Assembly: GCA_035578175.1 (NCBI GenBank)
Contig: JAQMRL010000003.1
Location: forward strand, 54,172,672-54,236,671
Source: Catonia carolina
Lineage: Eukaryota; Arthropoda; Insecta; Hemiptera; Achilidae
DNA length: 64,000 nt
Direction: 5' to 3'
The notes beneath the pieces were generated by a model that searched no databases, was not told where the DNA came from, and was given only the letters and a program-made list of their open reading frames with translations. Every line of letters starts with the position of its first letter. Position 1 is the first letter of the stretch. Shown here in pieces: positions 33,446 through 46,134 of this stretch. The translations under genes and the position numbers were made by a program.

Positions 33446-34734
33446 ATTGTTACAGGCCTACTTTTCATAATGAAGCCTACTATATTATACAGTCCTACTT
33501 TATAACCGAACCTACCCTTTAATAATATAGCCTACTGTTTTTATTATAATTTATTACTTTTTCACAAATTTGTACGATAATTTTAAAAGAATTTTCATAA
33601 ATTAAATTTTTAAGCTTGCGTATCCTACTTTATTTGTACATTTACTTTCTAGGAAAACTTTTTCAACTTTTTAATAACCCGCGTATGAACTCTTTCTGAC
33701 ATAAATTTCATTCGACCATCGTTTTATTATGACAATGTAGTTTAAAATTATGATTATTACATAAAATTATTAACGAAAAATAACTGTCATGAGACGATCG
33801 CGTCTTATGGCTGGTGGCAATTTTTTAAAAGGTTTAAAGCCTATCTTCTATTTATGGCAAAAACCATGAGTCTTCTATGTATCTACTCTTTAATAGGAAT
33901 CGAATGACACTATTTTTGTTTCCAAATTCTGACTTTCCGACCAAATTTGACTTCCGGTTTTGGGCCACTGCCGGTCGAAACCGGTACTTCAAACCAAATT
34001 TAGGCTTACTAATTTTTGTGTAGATTACGAATCCGAAAACTGTTTAATGTTACCTCTTGTAGATTTTTCACATCTGGGTGTAATGTACGGATAGACATTG
34101 GAAAATGATAGATGACAATTTAAACAATTTTCCCACCAATGATCAATGAAAAAACATTCGTAATAATATTATTATTAATAAAAAAAATGAAACCACACTA
34201 CATAAGACCAATGTTCTTAATTAAACGGTAGTCAAACAAAAACTACCGTAAAATTTAAATTTTCTTTTATTGAAATTAATATTAGCAACAAATGATTTTA
34301 CCACTTCATCACGGCCGCCCCGAGATGTAGTCTTTTATATCTTACAATTTTATTTTTGCCAATCGTAGTTAAAGTAATCTACTGTGTCTTTAACACGTTT
34401 AAAAATAAGTATTTCATCATCTATTACATTTTAACCGGTTTCTACATTTAGTTATTAGCCTAATTATATGTCTTATCAGCAATATATCGATTAGGGACCA
34501 GAATTGTGGAATAACAAACGAATTAACTTTCATAATACAATTCAAATAAAGAATACATGAACAGGAAGGAGGTAAGCTACGCATTAATCATGAAAAGGTT
34601 AAATATTTTGAAAACTTAAAACAGTCATTTAAAATTTAAAAAAAATTGGAGTAGAATGGTAGAAAAAATTATTAATAGGTTACAAAGAAAATACACAACG
34701 TTAACATGATCAATACTATTAAAATACACTTGGC
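33446..34734. other. Intronic DNA with a possible repeat
   Basis: About 33780-34060 has the texture of a repeat (CTTCCGGTTTTGGGCC, CCGGTCGAAACCGG), but I find no clear second copy in this window. Confidence 0.35.
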
Positions 34735-34850
34735 CGCATCCGTAGGGTAGTGGAAATTTTCACGAGTCAAAACCTACTGCTCTCGATGCATAACGCATAG
34801 TCGTCGCTAATAACCAAGCAGTTGATGCGACTTTAAATTTAAAAACGTGA
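34735..34850 (+). repeat. SINE family 1, body copy
   Basis: Head-like GTAGGGTAGTGG at 34741-34752 and the family tail AGTTGATGCGACTTTAAA near 34825. The tail matches 62.2 kb. Confidence 0.55.
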
Positions 34851-36299
34851 GTTTGTCTATTACAAAAGAGAAAAAACGATTGTGTAGTATCATTATTATT
34901 TTTCCATACGTAAATAGGCATTATGGCTGCTTGAAAAATCATAAAATGTTTTGAACCGATTTTACAATTAACATATTAAGTAATTGCAATCTCTCTAGAA
35001 TAACCAACAGAATATGTATTTGAATGTATTTGTAGTAAATAATTTTACGGACACCTGTATAGAATGAATGAAAACCGGTTCACAAAACCAAGTCACATCA
35101 ACAAAACAAAGGAAACATGGATAGTAGCGCCCACCCCCGCATTATCCAGTCTATTTTTCAAAATTTTAAAAATTCTACCACAACATTGGCCAATCAATAT
35201 TTCATGTTATTAACATATCTGTAGTAAGTTTTTTTAAGCTGAATAAAACGATAGTTTGCCTGTGCCGAACGATCGAGCGGTTACCGAGATAGCAAGGGTT
35301 CAGAATATTGTTAATAAATCAATATTTAAATAACGTACGAATTTTAAATTTCGTGCACGCTGTAACAATAATGTTGAAATCCGACTCATAGTTTTGGAGA
35401 TGCAAGGGTTCAAACTCGGGTGTCTATGATTATAAAAATGATAGTAGACCTCAACGTAGACGCAGTTCACTCAACTATTATCAAATTATACACTCGTTTC
35501 CATTCAAAATTAATAAATCACTCGAATCCAGAGATACATAGGCTACATTGTCACACCCACACCTACCACAAAATTATCAAAGGAGCTTATAAAGATGCTG
35601 AAATACGCGTGATCTTATATAGAACAGCGAAGAGGTTTGCAATTGGTTGATTTCCTCAATCAGTACGAAAACAGGATATTAAACACTTACATCATAAATA
35701 CTGCTGGTTGTTGTATAAATATATGCAGTTGTATTTATTACTAAATAAAAACAAAACAAAAATACTTCAAAGCTCATAATTTTTAAATTAGAATTAACTT
35801 ATTCATAATCATAGTATTATTATAAAAGATTACTGGGTAATATAAAATTAATCTGAGAGTTTTTAGTTATAAATTTATTTAATACTAATTCATTACATAT
35901 TACAATAAAGCCTAGAACAAGATATGTTATTAAATAAATTCAATGATATATAAAAAAATGTAAAGACAAAATTTCCACCCAACATTTTATAGACTAACTT
36001 CTAGTATGTAATAGCATCGTAGCAATAAAAGTAGACGCTGAATGTCTATAACTATATATGCTATGTCAGCAACTACGATTTTATATATTTGTTTTATGAT
36101 ACTTTCCATCAAGAGAAGAAAACTCTTTTTAAAGCACACATCAGATCGTTCGGTACCATTTTATTATAGCAAACGATAAAGATATAAATTACACTTTTGT
36201 ACTTGAATAAAACTATTGATCATTTTCAAGTATTTAATTTTTATTTTTATTTTGTTGAATTTGCAGATTTGAAAACAGATAATAATATTATTTGTTGCC
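34851..36299. other. AT-rich intronic DNA
   Basis: No supported gene or repeat. Confidence 0.4.
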
Positions 36300-36508
36300 G
36301 TAATGTGTGTACGTTACAATCTGTTAAATTTAAAACAATAAGTAATCCTATGACACAATGAAATGAGGATGATATTTTACGACTTGTAAATGAGGTCTAA
36401 AACAGGCTCCGGTCGACCACTCCTGAGAAGTATGGTTAATTGACCATCAACCATCAGAATACACAGGTATCCACTGTCTTATATTAAAATCATGTATTAA
36501 AGTAACTG

Positions 36509-37635
36509 CAGTGGTCCCCAGCTATAACACGGGTATAGAGAGACACTCATTGACTTGCTTTATATCACCTACCGCGGTATAAACGAAGTCAGGAATTTTT
36601 TTACTTATTACAAAACTTACTCAGCGCCTATGAGTTGTACAGCAGCCAATTTCATTAAATTGTAAATAGAAACCCATAAAAATACGCATTGCGTACAATT
36701 TAAAAACCAAGGTAAATTTAGGTGTAATTTTAAAGCATGCAGCTAAAGAAAATATTGTACTGCAAACCCAACTTTTTGTATTTTTTTCATGACTGTACAG
36801 TAAGTATTCAAATAAACAAAAACAACACTATTACAGTACATAATGTATTAGAAATTAAAACAATTGGTTGGAAAGAACGCACAATACAAAAGCATTTTTT
36901 TAACAGTATAGTATTTCTTTTGCAATCAGTTAATAAAAAATACAATAACTTTAAGCAAATATGAGAAAATCTGAGTAATGACCTTAGAATAGTTGTGTGT
37001 TTGAAAAAGACCAAGTTGTGAAGAAAAAAAATATATATAGGCCCTATACAAAATCAAACTTTATGAACCGTGAATCAACATCCCGAAACACAAAGTTGTT
37101 GAAGTTGGAGATGACGATGACGATGATAGAGATGAAAACGACGTCGATTATGAGATGACGATGATTAGGAGTTGAAGTAAAAATGATAAAAAATAAATTT
37201 TGATGACTAACAAAATCGTAGAGGTAAGTCCAATAATTTAAAACGTTTCAGTCTGTGAGTATCTTCGCTGTTGTCAAGGAGGTTAATCGTTAATGGATTC
37301 TGATGGTCTTCTAGTTTTTGTAAATGTTTTTCACTATGTTTTTTAATTTCTTCTTAATTTTTTAACTTTCTTTTTAATTTCTTGTTGTTTAATTTCTAAT
37401 TAAAAAAACTTTTTTTTTAAAAAGTCAGTAATATTTTTTTGCTTTATGCGTTTACTTTTTTTAAAAGTATAGTCTGGTGAGCTGAACATCGTCGTGTCCT
37501 TCCAAAAATATCAATACAACCTCTAAGCTTTTTTTTAATCTGTAAAAAATGAAAAAATTATGCGGGGACATAATTCAACCCGCGTTACATCCAAAACCGC
37601 GGTATATATAAAGGTATTATAACCAGGGACCACTG
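36509..37635. mobile_element. Pogo-like DNA element, non-autonomous
   Basis: Inverted ends: CAGTGGTCCCCAGCTATAAC at 36509 and the complement of CAGTGGTCCCTGGTTATAAT ending at 37635. Subterminal CGCGGTATA-type and AACGCGGG blocks match the partial copy at 7453-7925. No transposase is recognised inside. TA follows the right end; the left flank is not clean. Confidence 0.8.
36895..37355 (-). mobile_element. Jockey LINE 3' end nested in pogo-like element
   Basis: The poly(T) at 36895-36901 is followed by the reverse complement of the 3' UTR and last codons of the young jockey (TTTTGCAATCAG, GTGAATCAACATCCCGAAAC, TTTCAGTCTGTGAGTATCTT). It is truncated after about 460 bp. Confidence 0.85.
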
Positions 37636-37733
37636 TAGACTACTATCCTAACTAGGATTTGAACCACGGAACCTTCGTCTTCGTACATCAGCTGTCAAAC
37701 AGCTTACTCGCGGCGACAACTTTACTTGAAATC

Positions 37734-37955
37734 TTAGTAAAGGTAATGACTTTTATACGGATTTGAATTTTAGACAGAGATTACTGGTGTACTTTGATGG
37801 TTAGGGTTTAATTAACCATACTCTCTCAGGAATGATCGGCTTAAGTCTGTACAACACTGCACCTCATTTATACACATCATCCTTATCTCATTGCGTCTTG
37901 GGGTTGCTTATTGCTCTTAAATTGAACAGATTCCAATGTACACACATAATGATTT
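37734..37955 (+). repeat. SINE family 2, headless copy
   Basis: It starts AATCTTAGTAAAGG and runs through GACTTTTATACGGATTTGAA and CATACTCTCTCAGG to ATTCCAATGTACACACA. It abuts the inverted head of the preceding copy, making a head-to-head join. Confidence 0.8.
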
Positions 37956-38067
37956 TTTTTAAAAATTAAGTAAATTCATCAACTTTTAATTAACCTATAT
38001 AGGTCAACTAAATTAATTTTCAAATAATTTTTCTATACTCATGATAACTACACTATTTTTCAAAGCT

Positions 38068-38418
38068 GATGAGCTCTGAACGTACGGATTGTCCCCTACC
38101 CACTTCATAGCTAGCCAATGACTTGCCAGCAACGTTGCCAATACTTGCTCTCGTAGCTCTATTATATATTTCGTCGGCCTTTTTTTTTTGGTCTTTCAAT
38201 AACAATTATAACATATGAACATACAACCAGCTGATTATATTGCATGTAAACGCGCTATGTAATCGATGTGTTCAGTAGGAGATGTGAGACACGAGTGAAC
38301 TACTACGGCTCTTATACGCATGCGCGCGTAATGTTTGTCAAGCTGATACATTCGCCCAAACTGATAACGCTGGCAAACGTTCTGATTGGTCTAAACGCGT
38401 GGAACAGCAGAGCTCATC
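38068..38418. mobile_element. Candidate MITE, 351 bp
   Basis: The 11-bp inverted ends GATGAGCTCTG and CAGAGCTCATC enclose a GC-richer, non-coding segment (TACGCATGCGCGCG). No second copy is seen in the window and no clear target duplication, so this is tentative. Confidence 0.45.
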
Positions 38419-38842
38419 AACCGTAAAAAGCATTATAATGTAACTTAATTTATTATTTTCTTATTAGATTGTCAATTGTTTTATTAAAATTATATTGTGG
38501 TAAGTCATTTGTTATTTTAGTTGTTAATAGCCTACTTATTCATTAAACAAGATAAAGTTAATAAAATTAAATTTCTCTTTCGATTTATTTATTCATTTAT
38601 TTAATTTAAATCACTTAACAATTAAAAACATTTCACTACAATATCTCAATTTTTCTCAAAATAATATTATGAGAAGCTTGAAAATAAAATGAAAATAAGT
38701 ATTAAAGACTAAGAAACGTAGGCCTATATAAATAGATATAAATTAACAATAATAAATGTACACCAACCAAAAAGACAGAATATAATATGAAGGTAGGTAG
38801 CAATAAATAAGACACAAGTCATAGCATTCTTTGGAAAAAAAA

Positions 38843-39390
38843 CCACAGTGAGATCCAAAATAGTCCGTAATGGACACCTACTGGAGCACTATAAATACCT
38901 TGGAACTGACGTCTCATATGAAGATGACTATGATGTGAAAAATAAACTACTTAAGTTTAATCAGATATGTGGGACAATTCATAGGGCACTGAGGCAAAAG
39001 ATAAGACCCGAAACAAGGTTAAAGTTTTATAAGACGGTTGCATTTCCAGCCTTGACATGCTGCAGTGATGCATAGGTGATGAGGAAAAGGGAAGAAAGAA
39101 ACATCCAAACTGTCGAAATGGAATTCTTAAGGTCTGTCAAGGGTGCACAAGACTAGAAAGAATCAGAAATGAAGATATAACGCAGGAATTGGGATTTTTT
39201 CACTCAACGGAAAACTAAAATTGTATCGTGCTTAATGGGTCGAACATTTAATGCCAGAAAGCCGCTTGCCTAGTGTATCGAAAAGTTACAAACCAGTGGG
39301 AAGTATAGATATTGGCAGGCCGAAGAAAAGATGCCGGATCAGGTAGAAATGCCTAACCAGTGAAAAGAAAAAGAAGAAGAAGAATACTAA
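38843..39390 (+). pseudogene. RTE-like LINE C-terminal fragment
   Basis: It reads VRSKIVRNGHLLEHYKYLGT, LLKFNQICGTIHRALRQK and TRLKFYKTVAFPALTC, then a stop, MRKREERNIQTVEMEFLR and SVKGAQD, and later AEEKMPDQVEMPNQ. It ends in AAAGAAGAAGAAG. Stops and frameshifts are present. Confidence 0.75.
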
Positions 39391-39689
39391 AAAAACGTAT
39401 AAAGTGTTAAAGTTAAATAGATCTAAAAATGAATACATAAACAGGTAATAAAATTATAATTCGTCAATAAAGATTGATGAATGATGAATTTATAATCTGC
39501 ATTATAGCGTTCTAATTCACTCAAATAAAACTAACTTAGAAATGAAAAATAAATATGAATTTTATTGGGCAATGGAAACGATAGGCTAATAATAATGTTT
39601 TGTTGGTAATAAAATTAATTCTCCTTAAGTTAGGGTAAAATGTGAATTTATACAGTAGATGTTTAGGGTTATTCTTATGACAGAAACAG

Positions 39690-39965
39690 CAGCAAAATCA
39701 GCGAAAGCGAGTAACGGCTGTTTTGGGGAACCACCACTCCACTTTCAATCTTGTTATATAGAAAAGGGGAGATGCCACAGAGTCGGTGAATGTAAGTGTG
39801 TGTCAGTATTAGTATGTACGAGAGGGTAGAATGAGAATCTCCCACCACTCGATCCGCCCGCCCTGATAATAAAGATAACTGTGAAAACAATGGCGCTCGG
39901 CTGAGACTGTATTCTCTACACTCGGTGATCATTGATTCTCTACAAACAAGCTTTACTCTCTGGAA
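39690..39965. other. GC-richer intronic island 3
   Basis: Contains GAATCTCCCACCACTCGATC, CGCCCGCCCTGATAATAAAG (a GATA core) and CAATGGCGCTCGG. Non-coding by composition; no repeat match within the window. Confidence 0.4.
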
Positions 39966-40252
39966 AAACAAACCGCTTTCATTTCTCTATTCTTTTACAA
40001 TTTATACATTATTAAATTTTATCTTTTCCTATTATTTTTCGTACCATTAATTTCTAATAAACCCGATTTTCATTTTATTTATATTTTCATCAGTCTACTG
40101 TTTTATAAAATTTACTCCTTAAATGAATTCTTATTTTTAATCTAATATAAATAAGATGATAGAATATATAATGTAATTTCTTTAATATTCGTAGGCTACA
40201 TTAATAATGTAGGCCTACTACAAATAAATTTTCAATATTTTAATTAATTAAT

Positions 40253-40475
40253 TAATTCTTATATTTATTTAAATAATCTTACAACCTCTCTATAAAAGAT
40301 TATATTATATCCAACCTAATTTACGTCTTAAAATATTACAATTAGTGTAATATTAATTATTAATTAATTAATTCTTATATTTATTTAAATAATCTTACAA
40401 CCTCTCTATAAAAGATTATATTATATCCAACCTAATTTACGTCTTAAAATATTACAATTAGTGTTAACTTTTAAA
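40253..40475. repeat. 116-bp tandem duplication
   Basis: TAATTCTTATATTTATTTAA and about 100 following bases occur at 40253 and again at 40369 without visible differences. The junction carries repeated ATTAATTA. It is a recent duplication in AT-rich DNA. Confidence 0.92.
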
Positions 40476-40654
40476 TTCTTTATTTCAAACTATAGGCTAC
40501 AGTAATGAGTGAACAACGACCGAATTTGTTAAAAAACAAATAACATGATTTCCGTAAATTAAAATTACAAACATAGGCCTAGTTTTCTTATTCATAAAAC
40601 GAAAATAATAAAATTAACATAATATTTTTTAAATCCTAATATATGTAGGCCTAC

Positions 40655-40950
40655 GTTGTAATCTGTTCAATTTAGAACAATAAGCAACCCCATGATACTA
40701 TGAAATGAGGATGTTACTTATGACATGTAATTGAGGTACAGTCTTGTTATCAGGCCGACCAATCCTGAGAAAGTATAATTAATTGAACCCCAACCATCAG
40801 AGTACACCGGTAACTACTGTCTAGTATTCAAATCTGTTTAAAATTAACTACTTTTACTAGGATTTTAATCACAGAACCTTCGTTTCAGTACATTAGCTGT
40901 CAAACAGCTGACTCGCCGTGACGACTTTATCACTAGACCGACCCAGTGGT
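40655..40950 (-). repeat. SINE family 2, full-length copy
   Basis: Reverse orientation: GTTGTAATCTGTTCAATTTA at the 3' end, CAACCATCAGAGTACACCGG in the body, CACAGAACCTTCG (B-box side), AGCTGTCAAACAGCTGACTC, and CACTAGACCGACCC (A-box side). It serves as the uninterrupted reference for the split copy at 36.3-37.7 kb. Confidence 0.85.
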
Positions 40951-41884
40951 TAGATGATTGTTTGAAATTTTTTTTTAGAAAATTATACCTAAGAACATGG
41001 TTAGATGGAAACGTTATATAATTGATACATTATTTATTTAAAAGGATAACATAAGGTTGTATTAAGAGGTCTCTACTCCGTCTTCGTTATAATATAACAA
41101 AAATATACAACCTACATTGCGAAAAATATCCAAAGCTTTCTACGATACTGTTATTCATGTCTAGACTAAAAGGTATACCTAATTTTTAATAATAATCCAG
41201 TAGGCCTAGTATTAGTTTTAAAGTGGTTTAAAAATGATTACAAAAGTACTCAAAAAAACTTGTTTTGGTAATTTTAATGTCACTTCAACATTAAACCAAA
41301 TTGAAGTATTTACGGTATTTGACGTTGCATTGTCATTTTCAGGCCCTAACCAGGAAGCGAATCCAGGACTTTTGGATTAAAATTCACTATAGACGTCCAC
41401 TAAAAGTGAAACATCCATAGACCGACATTATTACATTATAGGAAAATATTCTTTGAAATAATAAGATATGAAGTAAGTTAGCCTATTGTTTAAATGTAGT
41501 CAGAACATAGATACAAGAATTTTGGCAGGGGTATGATTGAAGTAACCCATCAGTGGAGTTTTTAAGTAGTGAGAAACCTATTTAACCAGTGAAAAAGTAC
41601 ACCAATAATTTACCACGATCTTTAAAAAGTGTGTTGTTTGTAAATTTGTTTAAAAAACAATCTAAAATATTACAATATTTTTCATAATTAAAATAATGAA
41701 AAAATAAAATATAATACCTTATAAAAATATTACTAATGAAGCATTTTATAATACCAAAAGTTCCTTTTTTAATCATTTTCTTGTTTTAGAAATAAGTGAA
41801 AATTGGGTGTGTATTTATAAAAGTTATTATATTTTACACTTATTGAAGTGATTAATTTAGGAAATGAATCAGTAAATAAAGTAT
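40951..41884. other. AT-rich intronic DNA
   Basis: AAGAGGTCTCTACTCCGTCT at 41066 is a scrap of the unknown dispersed repeat. Nothing else is recognised. Confidence 0.4.
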
Positions 41885-42070
41885 TCTGCAAGGACGGATA
41901 GAAGGAAGGAGGAGACCTCCTGGCCGAAGAAGACTTCCTGGTTTACCAATTTGAGGGCCTGAATTCGGAAAAGCTCCGCGGAGTTGCTCCGTATAGCGGC
42001 CAAAAGAATTAGATTAACCATGATGATCACCAACATCCAAATCGGATAAACATGCTAAGAAGAAGAAAAA
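41885..42070 (+). pseudogene. RTE-like LINE extreme 3' end
   Basis: It reads GRIEGRRRPPGRRRLPG, then in another frame IRKSSAELLRIAAKRIRLTM and MITNIQIG with a stop, then AAGAAGAAG. The G-R-R-R and MIANI-type ending with a trinucleotide tail is shared with 49376-49460. Confidence 0.7.
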
Positions 42071-42439
42071 TCAGTAAATTTAATTTTAAGTAATATGTGA
42101 ACTATTTTTTGAAATCTGTTACAATCTACAATCTATTCTTTAACAGAAAAATAAATACTAGGCCTAGATTTGATAAATTTATCATAAAAAGGCATCTCCC
42201 CGTAAAGGTACCTTTAAAAAACAACTACCGTTCAGTGTTTTATATTTTACAAATGTAAGGAAAGTAAATTTAGAAAAAAAAAGTAATAATTCTTCTACTT
42301 AATAAATAAGTCCGTTGGAGCCTCCACTTTAGCTTTCGAATTGTACCACTATTGTCCAACAAACTGGTTGCCAAATAATTTTCGTGAGATTCAAACCGTT
42401 TTTCGTATTTCAAACTAAATTTTTAAATTTAGTGTTTAT

Positions 42440-42800
42440 TTCAACAGTTAAAGAACTGTTGAAATAGCAACATCTTTGTGAATATTGTTTTGCGTCAGGT
42501 GCAAGTGTTAGAACTTGGAAGATCTTTGATGGAAAACGCTGAATAATTTCAATATTTGAGTTACTTCATGCCCCATAACTAGATATCGTAGGTCCAGACT
42601 GGTTTGCAAACTGCTTTGTTTATCAAAATTTGTTTTGAAGCGTTAATTTTGATCCGAGTGGCTAAAAGTTTTCGTTCTGCTGAACGTGTTTTTTTCCACT
42701 TCTACATGTAATCCAAAATATTTAGCTGAGTCTATGTGTGAAATTTGTGTGTTGTTAAAATATATTTGTCTGGTCAATTTTGATGACGAAGAGTAAATGT
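42440..42800 (-). pseudogene. Jockey-type LINE C-terminal fragment
   Basis: The minus strand contains TFTLRHQN, a YFGLHVEVEKNTF-like region in shifted frames, then ILINKAVCKPVWTYDI, a stop, LWGMK, and NYSAFSIKDLPSS. It corresponds to the LDRRLTW-to-RFQSK part of the jockey frame. Decayed. Confidence 0.6.
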
Positions 42801-43835
42801 AACAAATATAAGCTTTTTATTTCGTTTATCATTTTTTCTACCAGTCTAAATAAAATAGTAAGTAACGTATTGTTACTTACTATAATAGTATTAAACGTAG
42901 TGTTAATATTTCGACTTATTTTTATCTACATTTTGATTTTGGAGTCTCTATTCCTGGATGCTATTCAAAAATCAATTAACTAACTTTCTGATAGAAATTT
43001 AGGGTATTACAAGTATACCAAAAACAAGTATTTAACAAGAAAATTAGTTTACTGCATTATCAGTAAAACGCAACCATTTTTAGTTGTACAAATTACACCT
43101 CTTTAAATTTATAGAAGTTTGTATTTTTTGTAGAAAAACCTTTTATCCTATAATATTATACGACAACTGGGCTTATATATGTTTTTATTGCTAACTGTTT
43201 TCAAGAACGGCTCTAACGATTTTCCTGAAAATTCATGTAAAGGGTTTTCAGGGTCTAAGAATCTATAGCGCGAGGTCTCATATTTGCAAAAAATCATTAA
43301 CTGGCTAATTTAAAAAATATAATAAGAACAATAGGCTGACTGCAGATGTAGTAAATTAGTACACGGTATTTGAAATGTAAAGAATATGTCACAACTCCTT
43401 ATCTATTACCAACCAATTGTATTACCATTCTTTTCGGAAATCCATCATATAATCTGCAACTGAATGAAGCTCGGTAACCCGGTACTAGTTGTTAATTAAT
43501 AAAATAAAATTATATTAAAACTGTTGATTTGATACAGTAGTTTAATGTATGAAATGTGTTAAGACGAAGACCGATTTTGTAAAACGCAGTAAGTTGAATT
43601 GTATGACAGTTGGCTATTCAGTACAAAATATGAATTATTAATTTTTGTAGTTATAAAAAATTTCAGGATATTCTATTGGGGTAAAGATTGATCAAATGGA
43701 GATACAGATAAAATATTTAAAATTATTAAAATTTAAACCATAACGTGTTTTTAGATAATGTTTAATGTTTTTAGGGAACATTGTTTCGGTTGTAAGTCTA
43801 AAGCGCAATTCTTGTATTACACGCGTGTATACATA
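42801..43835. other. AT-rich intronic DNA
   Basis: No supported gene or repeat. Confidence 0.4.
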
Positions 43836-43839
43836 AGCC

Positions 43840-44185
43840 CTATCATTTATATTGTACGTCTAAAACGTCTAAAGGGAGTGAATAATTTGATGTTTATAGG
43901 CGGTTGATTTTTTTGTTGAGGTATCGATAATGTAATCAGTGGGATATAGAATTCAAATTAGAGATAAGAAAATGATGCGTTGTATAGAGTCGCACACCAT
44001 TATGCAACTAGATAGGATATGTATGTAGCTATAGATGTGTGTATATATAAAGGGCGGAAGTTAGCCAGTAATAAAAGCCGGCTTAGGGGATGCAAATTAG
44101 AAGGGGGTGGGATGTATGTATATATTTCTTTAGATGTGTGTTAGTATGGGTATATACCGTGTGCCCTCTTTATTAATGTTCCTCT
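43840..44185. other. GC-richer intronic island 4
   Basis: Includes TTTATAGGCGGTTGATTTTT, CGATAATGTAATCAGTGGG, AAAGGGCGGAAGTTAGCC and GGGATGCAAATTAGAAGGGG (an ATGCAAAT octamer next to TTAG). No repeat match within the window and no coding potential. Confidence 0.42.
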
Positions 44186-45458
44186 TATCATGTTCCCTGC
44201 TTGTTTTTTAATGTCCTCGACATCGTTTCTCTAATTAAAATCTATCATTTTAGACCGCCTGCAACGCACTTTTACTACTGTTTTAACCCTAGTTATATTA
44301 CCATATATACATTTCATAATTTAATAAACTTTTTCACATTCGGAATATTATCTGCTAACGAAATATCAATTAAGAATAAATTTCTAATTTAAATTGTACA
44401 AGTTTTATTATCACTAAAATATTACAGAGAATAATTTAAATAACACCTCTCTCATGGATAAAGTATAAAATATTTAACTTTTGAAATATGTAAGCCTCTT
44501 TTAATTAAATTAGATTAGATTAAGTACTGTAATTTTACATCTGCTCTGGGTTCTTTTAAACATCCCTTACATCCCTTTTTAAAAATATAATTTTAGAAAT
44601 TTAACTAGATTTATGTACCTACAATAAAAAACAATAAGAAATATATTTTAAAATAAAAAGTTTTATTTAGTACCTATATATTTACTACTACTGTAGATAT
44701 TCAACGAGAAATAAGAATACAGTATAGCCGTAAGTTGTAGTGTCCACTAGATTACTTTCATAAGAGACCTTATGTTTTTATTATAACTGGGAGGCGGAAA
44801 AGCCTCCCAGATCTCGGTTGAAATTTTTACAGTATTTCTCAAGTTCATTTGTTATACATTAGTTCCTGGATTAATTTCAAATTCTTTTTTCTAATCTTAT
44901 TCAAGCTCTTCACAATGTAACTGCCTGATTAAGCTACAGCCCGTAGGAGTTCTAGTGACTACCTCTGACCTATTATGTGTATGTCCTTCTACTATTTTAT
45001 ATTATATTTATAATTCTGTTCATAATTTATAATTCTTCTATTTACTCAAGCGTTTAAAATAATATGTTTCTATCAGAAAACTTTTAGATTTTTTTTTGAA
45101 ATCATATAACTAACAATTCGTGGAATATTTTGATTATATATTGTTTGGATAAACTTTCGGAAGTGAGTGAGTACCGATCTGGAACTACGTGAATTGTTTC
45201 CTCCGGAAAAGTTAAACATCTTGGACATTGTAGGGCTATACGTAACTTGATGTTTTGGTGTTAATTTATGCATATTTTGTACTTTATTTTGTAATAAATT
45301 AGGTTGCTATAATTTTTTTGTAGAAGCCTATTTCCGAAAAAGAATATAAAAATAAAAAGTTATTTGTTTAATTTCTATATGGTCTTTAATAATTACTTCG
45401 GTCGTACATCATATCAACAATGTAGGTAATTAAGGTGACTCCAGTAATTTTCAAAACC
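44186..45458. other. AT-rich intronic DNA
   Basis: No supported gene. A short inverted repeat, GGGAGGC-GGAAAA-GCCTCCC, lies at 44790-44809. Confidence 0.4.
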
Positions 45459-45465
45459 AAGCATG

Positions 45466-46127
45466 GGTTTTTTTTGTAACAGTAGTTATATTTCTTTTGC
45501 AATCAGTTTATAAATACAATAACTTTAAGCAAAGTGAGAAAATCTGAGTAATGTCCTTAGAATTAAAATATAAATCACACTCAGTAGTGTGTTTCAACAA
45601 GACTAGACTGTGAAGAAAAAAATATATAGGCTATATAAGTACAAAACCAAACTTGATGAACTGTGAATTAACATCCTGACACACGAAGTTGTTGAAGCTG
45701 GAGATGATGATGATGATAGAGATGATAACGATGCTTATTATGAGATGACGATGATTAGTAGTTGAAGAAGAAAAGAAAAAAGAAGGTTTAAATGAATAAC
45801 AAAATCGTAGGCCTAAAGGTAAGTCTAATGTTTTAAAACGTTTCAGTCTGTGAGTATCTTTGCTGTTCTCGAGGAGGTTAATCACTAATGAATTCTGATG
45901 GTCGTTAGTTTTTGTAAATGTTTTCCCTATGTTGTTTAATTTCTTCTTTTATGAAGGGAAGGTTTAGATCATTGTGTAATATTTCATTGGTTACATACCA
46001 TGGGGCTGCAGTGATTAGTCTCAGGTGTTTTGATTGAAAGCGCTGCAGTATTTCTATATTTGATAAACTAGCTGTACCCCATAACTCTAACCCATAAGTC
46101 GAAACTGATTTGAGTATTACTTTCTAT
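45466..46127 (-). mobile_element. Jockey LINE 3' end with short TSD
   Basis: Poly(T) near 45468-45476, then the complement of the family 3' UTR, the stop region and C-terminal codons up to GAGTATTACTTTCT. AAGCATG at 45459-45465 and 46128-46134 may be a 7-bp target duplication. It is the same family as the copy at 27.5 kb, older by its indels. Confidence 0.85.
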
Positions 46128-46134
46128 AAGCATG

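Larger units (their letters stand above)
36300..37733 (-). repeat. SINE family 2, split by a pogo-like element
   Basis: The 3' body lies at 36300-36508 in reverse orientation (GTTACAATCTGTTAAATTTA, AACCATCAGAATACAC). The head resumes at about 37640-37733 (AGGATTTGAACCACGGAACC, CAGCTGTCAAACAGC). In the uninterrupted copy at 40655-40945 these two parts are contiguous. Confidence 0.8.

Noticed and set aside
39675..39971. A 98-codon minus-strand frame over island 3.
   Set aside because: It is rich in Ser and Leu with no domain; an ORF of this length can arise in a GC-richer patch by chance.
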